Shown: one piece after another, positions 30,969 through 38,543 of the stretch
How positions within the stretch are numbered: position 1 is the first letter of the stretch
Layout of the letters: each line of letters opens with the position of its first letter
NCBI GenBank assembly: GCA_036279015.1
Contig: DASUJY010000014.1
Span: 1-38,983 of the forward strand
Reading direction: 5' to 3'
Length of the DNA stretch: 38,983 nucleotides
From: DATEOR01 sp036279015
GTDB lineage: Bacteria; Actinomycetota; Thermoleophilia; Gaiellales; Gaiellaceae
Notes under the pieces: generated by a model
Told to the model about the DNA's origin: nothing
Seen by the model: only the letters and a program-made list of their open reading frames with translations
Databases searched by the model: none
Program-made: the position numbers and the translations under genes

Positions 30969-32474
30969 ATGGCCGAGCCTCTCGCTCCCGGAGCGGCGGT
31001 TCTCGAAGCGCCGGCTCCCCAGGTAGAGCGCCCGCCGAGACCGTTCCCGTTCCCGGACGGCGCCGCGAAGCACTGGCTTCTCTCCTCGATCGTCTGGCTG
31101 ACGGTCGTCGACCTCTTCGGCCTCGTCCTCGCGACGGAGTTCGTGACGCCGGAGGCGTTCGCGAGCATCTCGTGGCTCTCGTTCTCGAGGATCCGGCCGT
31201 CGCACGTCAACGGCGTCATCCTCGCGTGGCTCTCGATGATGTACTTCGGGGCGCTCTTCTACATGCTTCCGCGCCTGGTAGGGACCCGCGGGATGTGGAG
31301 CGAGCGCCTCGGCATCGTTTGCGCGTGGGCCTGGAACCTGATGTACCTGCTCGGGATCATCGGGCTCCTCACCGGTCACAGCCAGGGCCGGGAGTACGGA
31401 GAGTTCATCTGGCCCATCGACATCGCGCTGCTCGTCATCTGGGGCGCGAACATCTTCAACATCCTCGCCACCGTCTCGATCCGGACGATCCGTCCGATCT
31501 ACGTCTCCGTCTGGTTCTTCATCGCAAGCCCGATCTGGCTCGCGGTCGACTACGCGATCGGCAACGTCATCTGGCGGCCCGGGAGCATCTGGGGCGCACC
31601 GTCGGGCGCCCTCACGAACAGCCTCTCGGACGCGATCCTCAACTGGTGGTACGCGCACAACCTGTTCGGGCTGTGGCTCACGCCGATGCTGCTCGCGCTG
31701 ACGTACTACATGGTCCCGCGGATCACGAACACGCCGCTCTACAGCTACACCCTCTCGCTCGTCTCCTTCTGGGGAATGGCGTTCTTCTACACCGGGGTCG
31801 GGGACCATCACATCCTCCAGTCCCCGACCCCGGCCTGGTTGAAGACGATCGCGGAGGTGTCGTCGTGGATGCTCCTCGTCCCGGTCTTCGCGTTCACCAT
31901 CAACATCCTCGGGACGATGAAGGGCAACTGGGAGAAGTTCTTCACGAACTTACCCCTGCGCTTCACCATGACCGCCTTCTTCTTCTACTTCCTGGTCAAC
32001 ATCCAGGGGGCGTTCGAGGCGATCCAGCCGTTCAACAAGCTGACCCACTTCACGAACTTCGTCGTCGCCCACGCGCACCTAGCCCTGCTCGGCGCGTTCA
32101 CGATCCTCGGGATGGGGGTGATCGACTACATCGTCGCCCAGGTCTTCCACCGCCCTCTTTTCAGCCGGAGCCTCACCGAGTGGCAGTACTGGCTCGTGAC
32201 CGTCGGCTTCACCGGCTTCTTCAGCGTCCTGACGCTGGCCGGCTTCCAGCAGGGCTTCAGCTGGGAGCAGGGGATCCCCGAGGTCAACGTCCTGCCGCAG
32301 CTCCACGCGTACTACATCGCGCGCGGCATCTTCGGCGCGATGATCGTCGTCTCGGGGATCGTCCAGATGGTCAACATCGGGGCGACGATCTTCATCAACA
32401 CGCACGAGCGACGCCGCCGCGAGACGTTGCAAGTCGCGGACGCGGTCGCGCCTCCGCTCCACCTGAGGTTCTGA
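30969..32474 (+). CDS. ccoN: cbb3-type cytochrome c oxidase subunit I (CcoN-like)
   Basis: 501 residues, about twelve membrane segments. The haem-copper oxidase ligands are all present: His79 (RPSHVNG, low-spin haem), His230 (WYAHN, CuB), His280/His281 (GDHHI, CuB) and His368/His370 (VAHAH, the two haems). Tyr274 in FYTGVGDHH has the Y-x5-HH spacing of the cross-linked Tyr of C-family oxidases. It reduces oxygen at the membrane. The N-terminal 30 residues are Pro-rich and cytoplasmic. ATG 30969 follows the -10 element by 7 nt. First gene of an operon reaching 38543. Catalytically complete from these motifs. Confidence 0.93.
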   Translation: MAEPLAPGAAVLEAPAPQVERPPRPFPFPDGAAKHWLLSSIVWLTVVDLFGLVLATEFVTPEAFASISWLSFSRIRPSHVNGVILAWLSMMYFGALFYMLPRLVGTRGMWSERLGIVCAWAWNLMYLLGIIGLLTGHSQGREYGEFIWPIDIALLVIWGANIFNILATVSIRTIRPIYVSVWFFIASPIWLAVDYAIGNVIWRPGSIWGAPSGALTNSLSDAILNWWYAHNLFGLWLTPMLLALTYYMVPRITNTPLYSYTLSLVSFWGMAFFYTGVGDHHILQSPTPAWLKTIAEVSSWMLLVPVFAFTINILGTMKGNWEKFFTNLPLRFTMTAFFFYFLVNIQGAFEAIQPFNKLTHFTNFVVAHAHLALLGAFTILGMGVIDYIVAQVFHRPLFSRSLTEWQYWLVTVGFTGFFSVLTLAGFQQGFSWEQGIPEVNVLPQLHAYYIARGIFGAMIVVSGIVQMVNIGATIFINTHERRRRETLQVADAVAPPLHLRF

Positions 32475-32477
32475 GCT

Positions 32478-33905
32478 GTGGCAGACGACCGCCCGGACAG
32501 CGAGCACGACCAGTCACGCCTCCCGCGCGGCTGGGTGCGTCATCCGCCCGAGCGGATGCTCATCACGCCGCTCGTCGCCGGCATCGGCGGCCTGATCGCC
32601 TTCTTCACGGTCGTCGCGATCGTCGTCTGGCTTCCGATCCACACCTTCGACCCGCCGCCCTCAGCCGACTGGGCGCCGCTCTCGGCCACGGCGGTCAAGG
32701 GCCGCAATCTCTTCGCCTCGAACGGCTGCTACGTCTGCCATTCCGGCTACTCACGACCGCAGGACGTGCGCTACGCGAATTACTTCCTCTACCCGAAGGT
32801 CTCTCAGCCCGGGGACTTCTACGGCAGCGACCAGTCTCCGAACCTGCTGGGGACGGAACGGACCGGGCCCGATCTGTCGCAGGAGTCCGGCTGGCATCCG
32901 GACGACTGGCAGCGGGCGCACTTCTACGACCCAAGGTTCATGGACCCGCTCTCGCTCATGCCGTCGATGAGATCCCTCTTCTCCGACGACCAGGTCGAGC
33001 AGCTCGTCACGTACGTGGAGACGCGCAGCGGCAAGTCCGGCCTCCTTCGCTACGCGGGCCAGCTCTACGCGAAGCACATCGTCCTCGTCAACCAGGGCTT
33101 CCCGGAGCCGTATGAGGGCTTCCAGGGGGCGAACAAGCCTCCGCTCCAACCCGACGAGGAGGGACTCGCGCCTCCCGAAGGACAGCTCGAGGAGGCTCCG
33201 AACCTCTCCCAGATCGACCGCAGCTACTGGCTCTCGGGCGACCCGCTGCCGGTCACGGAGCAGAACCTGCTGCGAGGGAAGGAGGTCTTCCTCGACCGCT
33301 GTGTCGGCTGTCACGGTGAGAAGGGCGACGGCAAGGGCCCGGGCGCGCGCTTCCTCTCCCCGATTCCGGCCGACTTCACCGACAAGGACGACGCCTGCTG
33401 CGGCGGCGACACGGGGCCGGGCGACTTCTACTACCGGATCCTGCGCGGTTGGCCCGGCACGGGAATGGAGAACTTCGGCGACCGCCTGTCCGTCAACGAC
33501 ATCTGGCGCGTCGTTCTCTTCCTGAAGACGATTCCGAACGGGACGCTCGAGCCGAACGTCGTCCCGGAGCCCTCCGACTACATCGTCTGGAAGCCCTCGG
33601 ACGAGCTGCTCGCCTGGCTCAAGAGCCAGCAGAAGCTCGAGGCGAACGTCTCCTTCACGCAGGCGCAGGCGAGCGACCCGTACATGGAGGAGGCGATGCG
33701 CGTCTTCCCGGGGCTCGCTCCCGGCGATTCCTTCCTCGTCAACGACGGCAAGACGCGGCTCTCGCTCCAGGACGCCGCAGACGGCATCCGGACGATCTAC
33801 GAGCAGCTCCTCGACCGCGGCTGGAACGACGCGCAGGCGCGCGGGGAGAAGCTGCCGCCCGAGTCCCAGAAGGAGATTCCACCGACCGTTCCGGGGCAGC
33901 AGTGA
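32478..33905 (+). CDS. Fused CcoO-CcoP-like dihaem cytochrome c subunit
   Basis: 475 residues. One membrane anchor (about residues 28-52) is followed by a CcoO-like domain with CYVCH at 84-88, RTGPDL, DDWQRAH and SLMPSM (likely axial Met), and then a class I cytochrome c with CVGCH at 275-279 and GTGMENFG. In usual cbb3 oxidases CcoO has one c haem and CcoP two; here one chain has two in total, so one haem is missing compared with CcoO plus CcoP. The domain order supports electron transfer from a donor to CcoN. The C-terminal 130 residues are of unknown role. GTG 32478 is 3 nt after the previous stop. Confidence 0.9.
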   Translation: MADDRPDSEHDQSRLPRGWVRHPPERMLITPLVAGIGGLIAFFTVVAIVVWLPIHTFDPPPSADWAPLSATAVKGRNLFASNGCYVCHSGYSRPQDVRYANYFLYPKVSQPGDFYGSDQSPNLLGTERTGPDLSQESGWHPDDWQRAHFYDPRFMDPLSLMPSMRSLFSDDQVEQLVTYVETRSGKSGLLRYAGQLYAKHIVLVNQGFPEPYEGFQGANKPPLQPDEEGLAPPEGQLEEAPNLSQIDRSYWLSGDPLPVTEQNLLRGKEVFLDRCVGCHGEKGDGKGPGARFLSPIPADFTDKDDACCGGDTGPGDFYYRILRGWPGTGMENFGDRLSVNDIWRVVLFLKTIPNGTLEPNVVPEPSDYIVWKPSDELLAWLKSQQKLEANVSFTQAQASDPYMEEAMRVFPGLAPGDSFLVNDGKTRLSLQDAADGIRTIYEQLLDRGWNDAQARGEKLPPESQKEIPPTVPGQQ

Positions 33906-34189
33906 GGAAGCTCGCCGCATCCGTCGTCGTCGCCTTCCTCGCGCTCGCGCTCCCCACCGCCGCGCTCGCCCACGACGCGCCCGAGAACGACCAGTCGAAA
34001 TGGGTCATGGCGGACTGGATGATGGACACCTTCTTCGTCTTCTCGGGCCTCGCGCTCGTCGTGTTCGTCGTCGCCTGGAAGCTCGGGCACTTCCACGAGC
34101 TCGACAAGGCGGCGGACATTCCGCTCTACGTGGAGGAAGAGGACTACTACACGCCCGACTGGGCGCTCGACGAGGAGGAATGGCGCTGA
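33902..34189 (+). CDS. Small membrane protein of the oxidase operon
   Basis: 95 residues starting at GTG 33902, overlapping the cytochrome stop (GTGA). An N-terminal signal peptide (VVVAFLALALPTAALA, cut before HDAPEN) is followed by a membrane helix (TFFVFSGLALVVFVVAW), then an acidic tail rich in Glu, Asp and Tyr (YVEEEDYYTPDWALDEEEW). I do not recognise the family. Its place among the oxidase genes suggests an accessory or assembly subunit in the manner of CcoQ or CcoS, but the sequence does not match either. Confidence 0.75.
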   Translation: MRKLAASVVVAFLALALPTAALAHDAPENDQSKWVMADWMMDTFFVFSGLALVVFVVAWKLGHFHELDKAADIPLYVEEEDYYTPDWALDEEEWR

Positions 34190-34548
34190 TGGGCATGCCG
34201 ACCGGAGACACTCCGCAGAAGGCGCAGGAGTACTACCTCTACCTGCAGGGGCACCACCAGACGGACGACCCGGTCGCCTCCTGGAAGGTCGACTGGATGT
34301 CGCTTGCCTGGATGTGGGGCTTCGTCGTCGTCCTCGTGCTCGCGATCATCTTCTGGGTCTGGCAGTACCGGACGACGCTTCCGCGCCGGAAGGCCCGGGG
34401 CGCCCTCTATCCCGTCGACACCTTCGGCGGCTACACGACCGAGCAGGCGGCGCCGGCGACGCTCTTCTTCCTCCTCCTCACGGTCGTCCTCGTTGGTTTC
34501 GCGGTCGCGCTCATCGTCGGCCACCTCGTCTGGGGCCAGAAGTTTTGA
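34189..34548 (+). CDS. Two-helix membrane protein of the oxidase operon
   Basis: 119 residues with two membrane segments (SLAWMWGFVVVLVLAIIFWVW and ATLFFLLLTVVLVGFAVALIVGHLVWG) separated by a basic loop containing TTLPRRKARG. ATG 34189 overlaps the upstream stop as TGATG, with GAGGAGG about 10 nt upstream; ATG 34180 and 34195 are alternatives. Family not recognised. A structural subunit of the oxidase is likely from position. Confidence 0.72.
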   Translation: MGMPTGDTPQKAQEYYLYLQGHHQTDDPVASWKVDWMSLAWMWGFVVVLVLAIIFWVWQYRTTLPRRKARGALYPVDTFGGYTTEQAAPATLFFLLLTVVLVGFAVALIVGHLVWGQKF

Positions 34549-34567
34549 GCCGGGGCGGTGACCTCCC

Positions 34568-34879
34568 GTGGCGGTAGCGCCGCCTTTCGTCTCGTACTCG
34601 AGCTACACGAGCGCCGTCGTCCCCGTGGACGAGTGGGTGACGGTCTTCGCGTCGCTCCAGGCCCTGAAGGCGCACGTCCAGGAGTACCCCGGCTGCCAGA
34701 GCTTCGACGTGTTCGCGCGTGCGGAGCCGGACGGCATGCTCGTCCACTGCTACACGACGTGGGACACGATCGAGCAGCTCGAGGTCTTCCTCGAGCGGGG
34801 CTACACGCTTGTTCGCATGCTCGGCGACGTCGCCGAGCTCGAGGCTGAGGAGACGATCGTCATGGAGAAGGTCTTCTGA
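34568..34879 (+). CDS. Dimeric alpha/beta-barrel protein (ABM-like)
   Basis: 103 residues. The arrangement (VVPVDEWVTVFASLQALKAHVQEYPGCQSFDVFARAEPDGMLVHCYTTWDTIEQLEVFLERG) resembles the antibiotic-biosynthesis-monooxygenase/EthD type of ferredoxin-like dimer. Members include haem-degrading and quinone-oxidising enzymes as well as non-catalytic proteins, so function is not settled. GTG 34568 starts it 19 nt after the previous stop, and its stop overlaps the next start (TGATG). Inside an oxidase operon a role with haem is possible. Confidence 0.7.
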   Translation: MAVAPPFVSYSSYTSAVVPVDEWVTVFASLQALKAHVQEYPGCQSFDVFARAEPDGMLVHCYTTWDTIEQLEVFLERGYTLVRMLGDVAELEAEETIVMEKVF

Positions 34880-35049
34880 TGGAGGAACAGAAGCCCGCCC
34901 GGCCGCTCTCCGGCTACCGGGACGTGGGCGGAGAGGTCCGCCACTCGCGCCGGGCACAGAACCGCGCCTGGGCCATCCTGGCCGTCTTCGTGATCCTCTA
35001 CCTCGCCTGGACGCTGGTCGTCTACTTCATCGAGCCCGGACTGCGCTGA
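34879..35049 (+). CDS. 56-residue single-span membrane protein
   Basis: A small gene overlapping the upstream stop as TGATG. It encodes a polar, basic N-terminus (MEEQKPARPLSGYRDVGG) and a single hydrophobic helix (AILAVFVILYLAWTLVVYFI) with a short tail. Translation is continuous to TGA at 35047. Family unknown; size and topology are like CcoQ-type small subunits. It lies 9 nt before the large membrane protein gene. Confidence 0.7.
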   Translation: MEEQKPARPLSGYRDVGGEVRHSRRAQNRAWAILAVFVILYLAWTLVVYFIEPGLR

Positions 35050-35058
35050 GCCCGGCCC

Positions 35059-38000
35059 ATGTGGGTCCAGCACCTCTCCTCGCTCCAGTTCCTGAGCTAC
35101 GTCGCGTTCTTCGCCGTCGTCCTCGTCGCACTGATGCGGCTTCTGCCGGGGACGAGAGCCCCGGTCCGCACGGAGCCCTACTCGGCTGACGAGCTCGCAT
35201 CGGAGGACGCGAAGCTCGGGAAGTACTTCGTCGCCGGCGGGATCTTCCTGGTCGTCGGCGGGATCCACATGGCCGTCAAGAACCTGCCGTGGGCCGCGGA
35301 GTGGCTTGCGCGCGGCGGCTATGCCGGCCACCTCGTCCGCGACCTCTCGAACACCCACGTGATGATCGTCGGCGGCGGCACGCTCATCTCCACCGGCCTG
35401 TGCTGGTACGTGCTGCCGAGGATCGTCGGGAGGCCGCTCGCCAGCCCCGGGCTCGCGCAGGCCTCGTTCTGGCTCACCGCGCTCGGGCTCGTGGTCTTCT
35501 ACGTCGCCCTCGTGGAGAACGGGATCGCGATGAGCTCCCTCATCGAGCACGGCTCCAACTACGAGGCGGCCAAGCGGCACATGGGCAACTGGTACAAGGT
35601 CCCGGTCGGCATGGGGGCCGGGGTAATGGGTCTCGGCTACTGGTGCTTCGCTGCCAACGTCTTCCTCACCGTGTTTCAGGCACGGCTCGTCCGCGTGCCG
35701 AAGCCCGACGGGCATCTCTGGAAGTTCCTGGCCGTGGGCGCCGGAGCTCTCACGGTCGGGACCGTCCAGGGTGTCATCCAGGTACAGCCGGACAACGCGA
35801 GCTGGCTCTACCAGGCCGGCCATGCCGGCGAGTGGATCGACCCGATCTCGCACGCCCACATCAACCTCGTCACCGGGCTGACGATGCTCGTCGCCGGCGC
35901 CGCGTTCTACCTGCTGCCCCATCTCGGTGGGGTGCGGCCCTCTGTACGCGTGGCCAACGGATGCTTCTGGTCCTTGCTCGTCGGGTCGCTCGCCTTCTAC
36001 GGGGCCGCGCTCTACCTTGGCTTTCACGAGGGGCGGCTCGTCGTCGACCGGCTCATGACGCCGGAGCAGGCCGAGGAGGCGACGGCCATCCATCCGTACC
36101 TGATCATGGGTGCCGGGCTTGCGATGTTCGCCGCGTTCTGGGCCTTGCTCGCGACCCTCCTGCGCTCGGCACGGGTGCTCGAGGGGCCGGTCCGTCTCTT
36201 TGTCTTCGCCGGCTGTGGCGCGCTCGCGCTCGGCACGCTCCAGGGGCCCGTCCAGGCATTCCCGGAGGTGAACGAGCTCCTCGACCGGGGCGAGGACGCG
36301 GGCGACGTGATCGTCAACCTCCACGCCCAGCTGAACATGCTCGGCGGGCTGATGGTCATCCTGATCGGCCTGGGGCTCGCAGTCCTGGCGCGCATCGGCG
36401 CGGGCTGGCCGACGGCGCGCGCCCGCCTCGCGCTCCCAGCAGCCTCCCTGGGGATGCTCGTCTACTACGCGTCGGGGATCCTCTTCGCGGCCGTCGAGGC
36501 GCACCGCGTCTCGGCCGGAGAGTCGTTCCCGGCGGCCGTCGCGTCCCTCGAGCCATGGTCGGCAGTCGTGTCGGTGCCGGCCGCGTTTGCCGTCCTGGCC
36601 GGCTTCTGGGCGTATGCGGCGGCTGCCGTGGACCTGAACGGGCCGCAGTTCCAGCTCGCCCGGAGGGCGCTCGCCGCGATGCCGTCGCTCTACACGGGCA
36701 GAATTCCTCGCAGGGTGCAACGCAGGAGCCCGGCCGCGCTCGCCGGGTACGAGCTCCCGCTCGGACTGCTCGGCTTCCCCGGCGTCGGCTGGCTCTTCGC
36801 CGGCTTCCCCTTTACCGCATCGATCCTCCTCCTGGCCGGGCCGGCGCTCGCCTGGGCGGTCGTCCCGATCGCATTCAGCCCGTACGGGGAGGGCCCGTTG
36901 CGGGCGATCGGATGGAAGGCCGAGCTCGCCTACCTCCCGGCGAGCGCCCTGCTCTCGGCCGCCCTCCTCTACCGGGCGCACGCGAAGCGGCGAGCGCGGC
37001 TGCTCGGCGATCCACCTCGCAGGCCGCGGCTCCGTCGGCGCGGCAGCTACCGCTCGCGGGTCACCATCGCGATCGGGACGATCGCGCTCGTGCTCGTCTC
37101 GCTCCCGTTCGTGCCGGCCCTCGCGGGAATCGGCTCGAGCTCGGTTCGCTACACGTACCAGCCGCGGCTCACCTCCGAGGTGACCGGGCAGTTCCTCTCG
37201 ACGCCCGGCGGCCTGGTCAAGCTCTTCTCCTGGCAGGATCCGCAGAGCCCCTACCCTCCGGACGCACTGCGGCTCCATGCGGGTGACCTGACCGCCTTCG
37301 TCGTCCGCGCCGCGGCCGTCGACGATCCGGGCGCATACCGGCTGTTCGATCTCGGCCGCGGTGGGAGCGTGCCGCTCAGGGTTGTGTCAGCGGGACCGAC
37401 CACCCTCCGCCTGACGCCCAGCCGGCCGCCGCAGCCGGGCCGCTACGCGTTCGTCGCAACCCACGAGGGGATGTTCGGCGGTCGGGACTTCGCCTATCTC
37501 ACCGTGGCGTCGCCGGCCGAGCCCGTGACCGCGATCTCGGTCGAGAGCGACAGGACGGCGCCGGCGATCGCCGACACATTGCTCCCGCTCGCAGCCGCCA
37601 TGGTCGCCCTCCTCTTCGCCGGCCTGCTGCTCACGAGCTTCGCCCGCCGGCCTGCCGGCCAGAAGGCGTTTTGGGCTCTCGGTTTCGTCCTGTTCGCAAC
37701 GGCCGCGCTCGCGGAGGCAGGAGCACAGCGCGCGGGGTGGACTCCCGGGCTCTTCCGCACCTACTACCTCGCCGGCGGCGTGCTGGCGGTCGCGTGCCTC
37801 GGCACCGGCTCCGCCTGGCTGGTGCTGCCCCGCCGCGCTCGTGACGTGGTGGCCGGCGCGCTCCTCACGGCCGCCATTGCCGCGGCTGTGACCGTCCTCC
37901 TCGCGCCGGTCGACCGGGCGCTCCTCGCAGAGACCGCCAGCGGACGTCCTCCGCCGAACTCGGCCCTCGCCGGCCATGCGGTCATCTGGGCGGTTGGCCT

Positions 38001-38274
38001 CAACAGCTTCGGCACGCTCTTCCTCGTGGGCGGCTCGCTGTACGCGGTTCTGCGCCGCCGGGGGGCTCGGGCCAACGCCTGGATCGCGTGTGGCGCGATC
38101 GTGGTCGCCCTGGCGACCGGCATGTCCCGCGCCGGCGACTACTCGTTCGTCTACGCGGGCGAGCTCGTCGGGATCGCGATCATGTTCACCGGGTTCAGGC
38201 TCACAGCCGCACCGCGGAGGGCGCCCACCTCCGCTCCCCGTACGGGGCTGGCACAAGGTGCGCCGAGCACATGA
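35059..38274 (+). CDS. Very large membrane protein with degenerate haem-copper-oxidase-like repeats
   Basis: 1071 residues. Residues 1-450 resemble an oxidase subunit I: His100 (NTHVMIVGGG) matches the low-spin haem region and HAHINL (265-270) the HxH region. A second copy of the same region (GTLQGPVQ... HAQLNMLGG, 392-430) follows the first (GTVQGVIQ... HAHINLVTG, 234-274), as though duplicated. The WYAHN and HH CuB ligands are absent, so it should bind haem at most, not reduce oxygen. Residues 670-690 are a membrane helix, 690-835 an extracytoplasmic beta-rich region, and 835-1060 several more helices. ATG 35059. Whole-protein family not recognised. Confidence 0.82.
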   Translation: MWVQHLSSLQFLSYVAFFAVVLVALMRLLPGTRAPVRTEPYSADELASEDAKLGKYFVAGGIFLVVGGIHMAVKNLPWAAEWLARGGYAGHLVRDLSNTHVMIVGGGTLISTGLCWYVLPRIVGRPLASPGLAQASFWLTALGLVVFYVALVENGIAMSSLIEHGSNYEAAKRHMGNWYKVPVGMGAGVMGLGYWCFAANVFLTVFQARLVRVPKPDGHLWKFLAVGAGALTVGTVQGVIQVQPDNASWLYQAGHAGEWIDPISHAHINLVTGLTMLVAGAAFYLLPHLGGVRPSVRVANGCFWSLLVGSLAFYGAALYLGFHEGRLVVDRLMTPEQAEEATAIHPYLIMGAGLAMFAAFWALLATLLRSARVLEGPVRLFVFAGCGALALGTLQGPVQAFPEVNELLDRGEDAGDVIVNLHAQLNMLGGLMVILIGLGLAVLARIGAGWPTARARLALPAASLGMLVYYASGILFAAVEAHRVSAGESFPAAVASLEPWSAVVSVPAAFAVLAGFWAYAAAAVDLNGPQFQLARRALAAMPSLYTGRIPRRVQRRSPAALAGYELPLGLLGFPGVGWLFAGFPFTASILLLAGPALAWAVVPIAFSPYGEGPLRAIGWKAELAYLPASALLSAALLYRAHAKRRARLLGDPPRRPRLRRRGSYRSRVTIAIGTIALVLVSLPFVPALAGIGSSSVRYTYQPRLTSEVTGQFLSTPGGLVKLFSWQDPQSPYPPDALRLHAGDLTAFVVRAAAVDDPGAYRLFDLGRGGSVPLRVVSAGPTTLRLTPSRPPQPGRYAFVATHEGMFGGRDFAYLTVASPAEPVTAISVESDRTAPAIADTLLPLAAAMVALLFAGLLLTSFARRPAGQKAFWALGFVLFATAALAEAGAQRAGWTPGLFRTYYLAGGVLAVACLGTGSAWLVLPRRARDVVAGALLTAAIAAAVTVLLAPVDRALLAETASGRPPPNSALAGHAVIWAVGLNSFGTLFLVGGSLYAVLRRRGARANAWIACGAIVVALATGMSRAGDYSFVYAGELVGIAIMFTGFRLTAAPRRAPTSAPRTGLAQGAPST

Positions 38275-38543
38275 GCCCGACTGCTGAGCCGCGCGGGTAC
38301 GCGCGTGCGGTCGCCGAAGAGCGGCTCCGCCGCCGTCGCGGGCTCCTCGCCCGTCTCAGCCCCGCGGAACGGATGGCCGTCGAAGACGTCGCTTACGCCG
38401 TGGCACGCCGTGTGGCGGAGTCCCTCACGGTCGTCCCTCAGCCGCCCGCAGGGATGTCGAAGAAGAACGTCGAGCCCTCGCGCTCGGTCGACGCCACCCA
38501 GATGCGCCCGCCCATCCGGCGCACGAGCTCTCGGCAGATGTAG
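38271..38543 (+). CDS. Small protein, possibly HemA-dimerisation-like
   Basis: 90 residues, ATG 38271 overlapping the giant gene's stop (ATGA). LRRRRGLLARLSPAERMAVEDVAYAVARRVAESLTVVP resembles the C-terminal dimerisation helix of glutamyl-tRNA reductase (LxxLxxEERxAVExLTxxLVNKLLHxPT pattern). That is a weak comparison made by eye. The last 30 residues overlap the convergent kinase gene by 106 bp and look unstructured, so they may be extension only. If the match holds, it would link haem supply to the oxidase operon. Confidence 0.5.
   Translation: MSPTAEPRGYARAVAEERLRRRRGLLARLSPAERMAVEDVAYAVARRVAESLTVVPQPPAGMSKKNVEPSRSVDATQMRPPIRRTSSRQM

Noticed and set aside
30969..32474. Nitric oxide reductase (NorB) reading of the first oxidase gene
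   Set aside because: Tyr274 with Y-x5-HH spacing and the CcoO-CcoP partner fit a cbb3-type oxidase; no NorC-like partner is present.
34801..37278. 825-residue minus-strand open frame
   Set aside because: Antisense shadow of the giant membrane protein and small oxidase-operon genes; extremely charged, Arg/Glu/Asp-rich composition without motifs.
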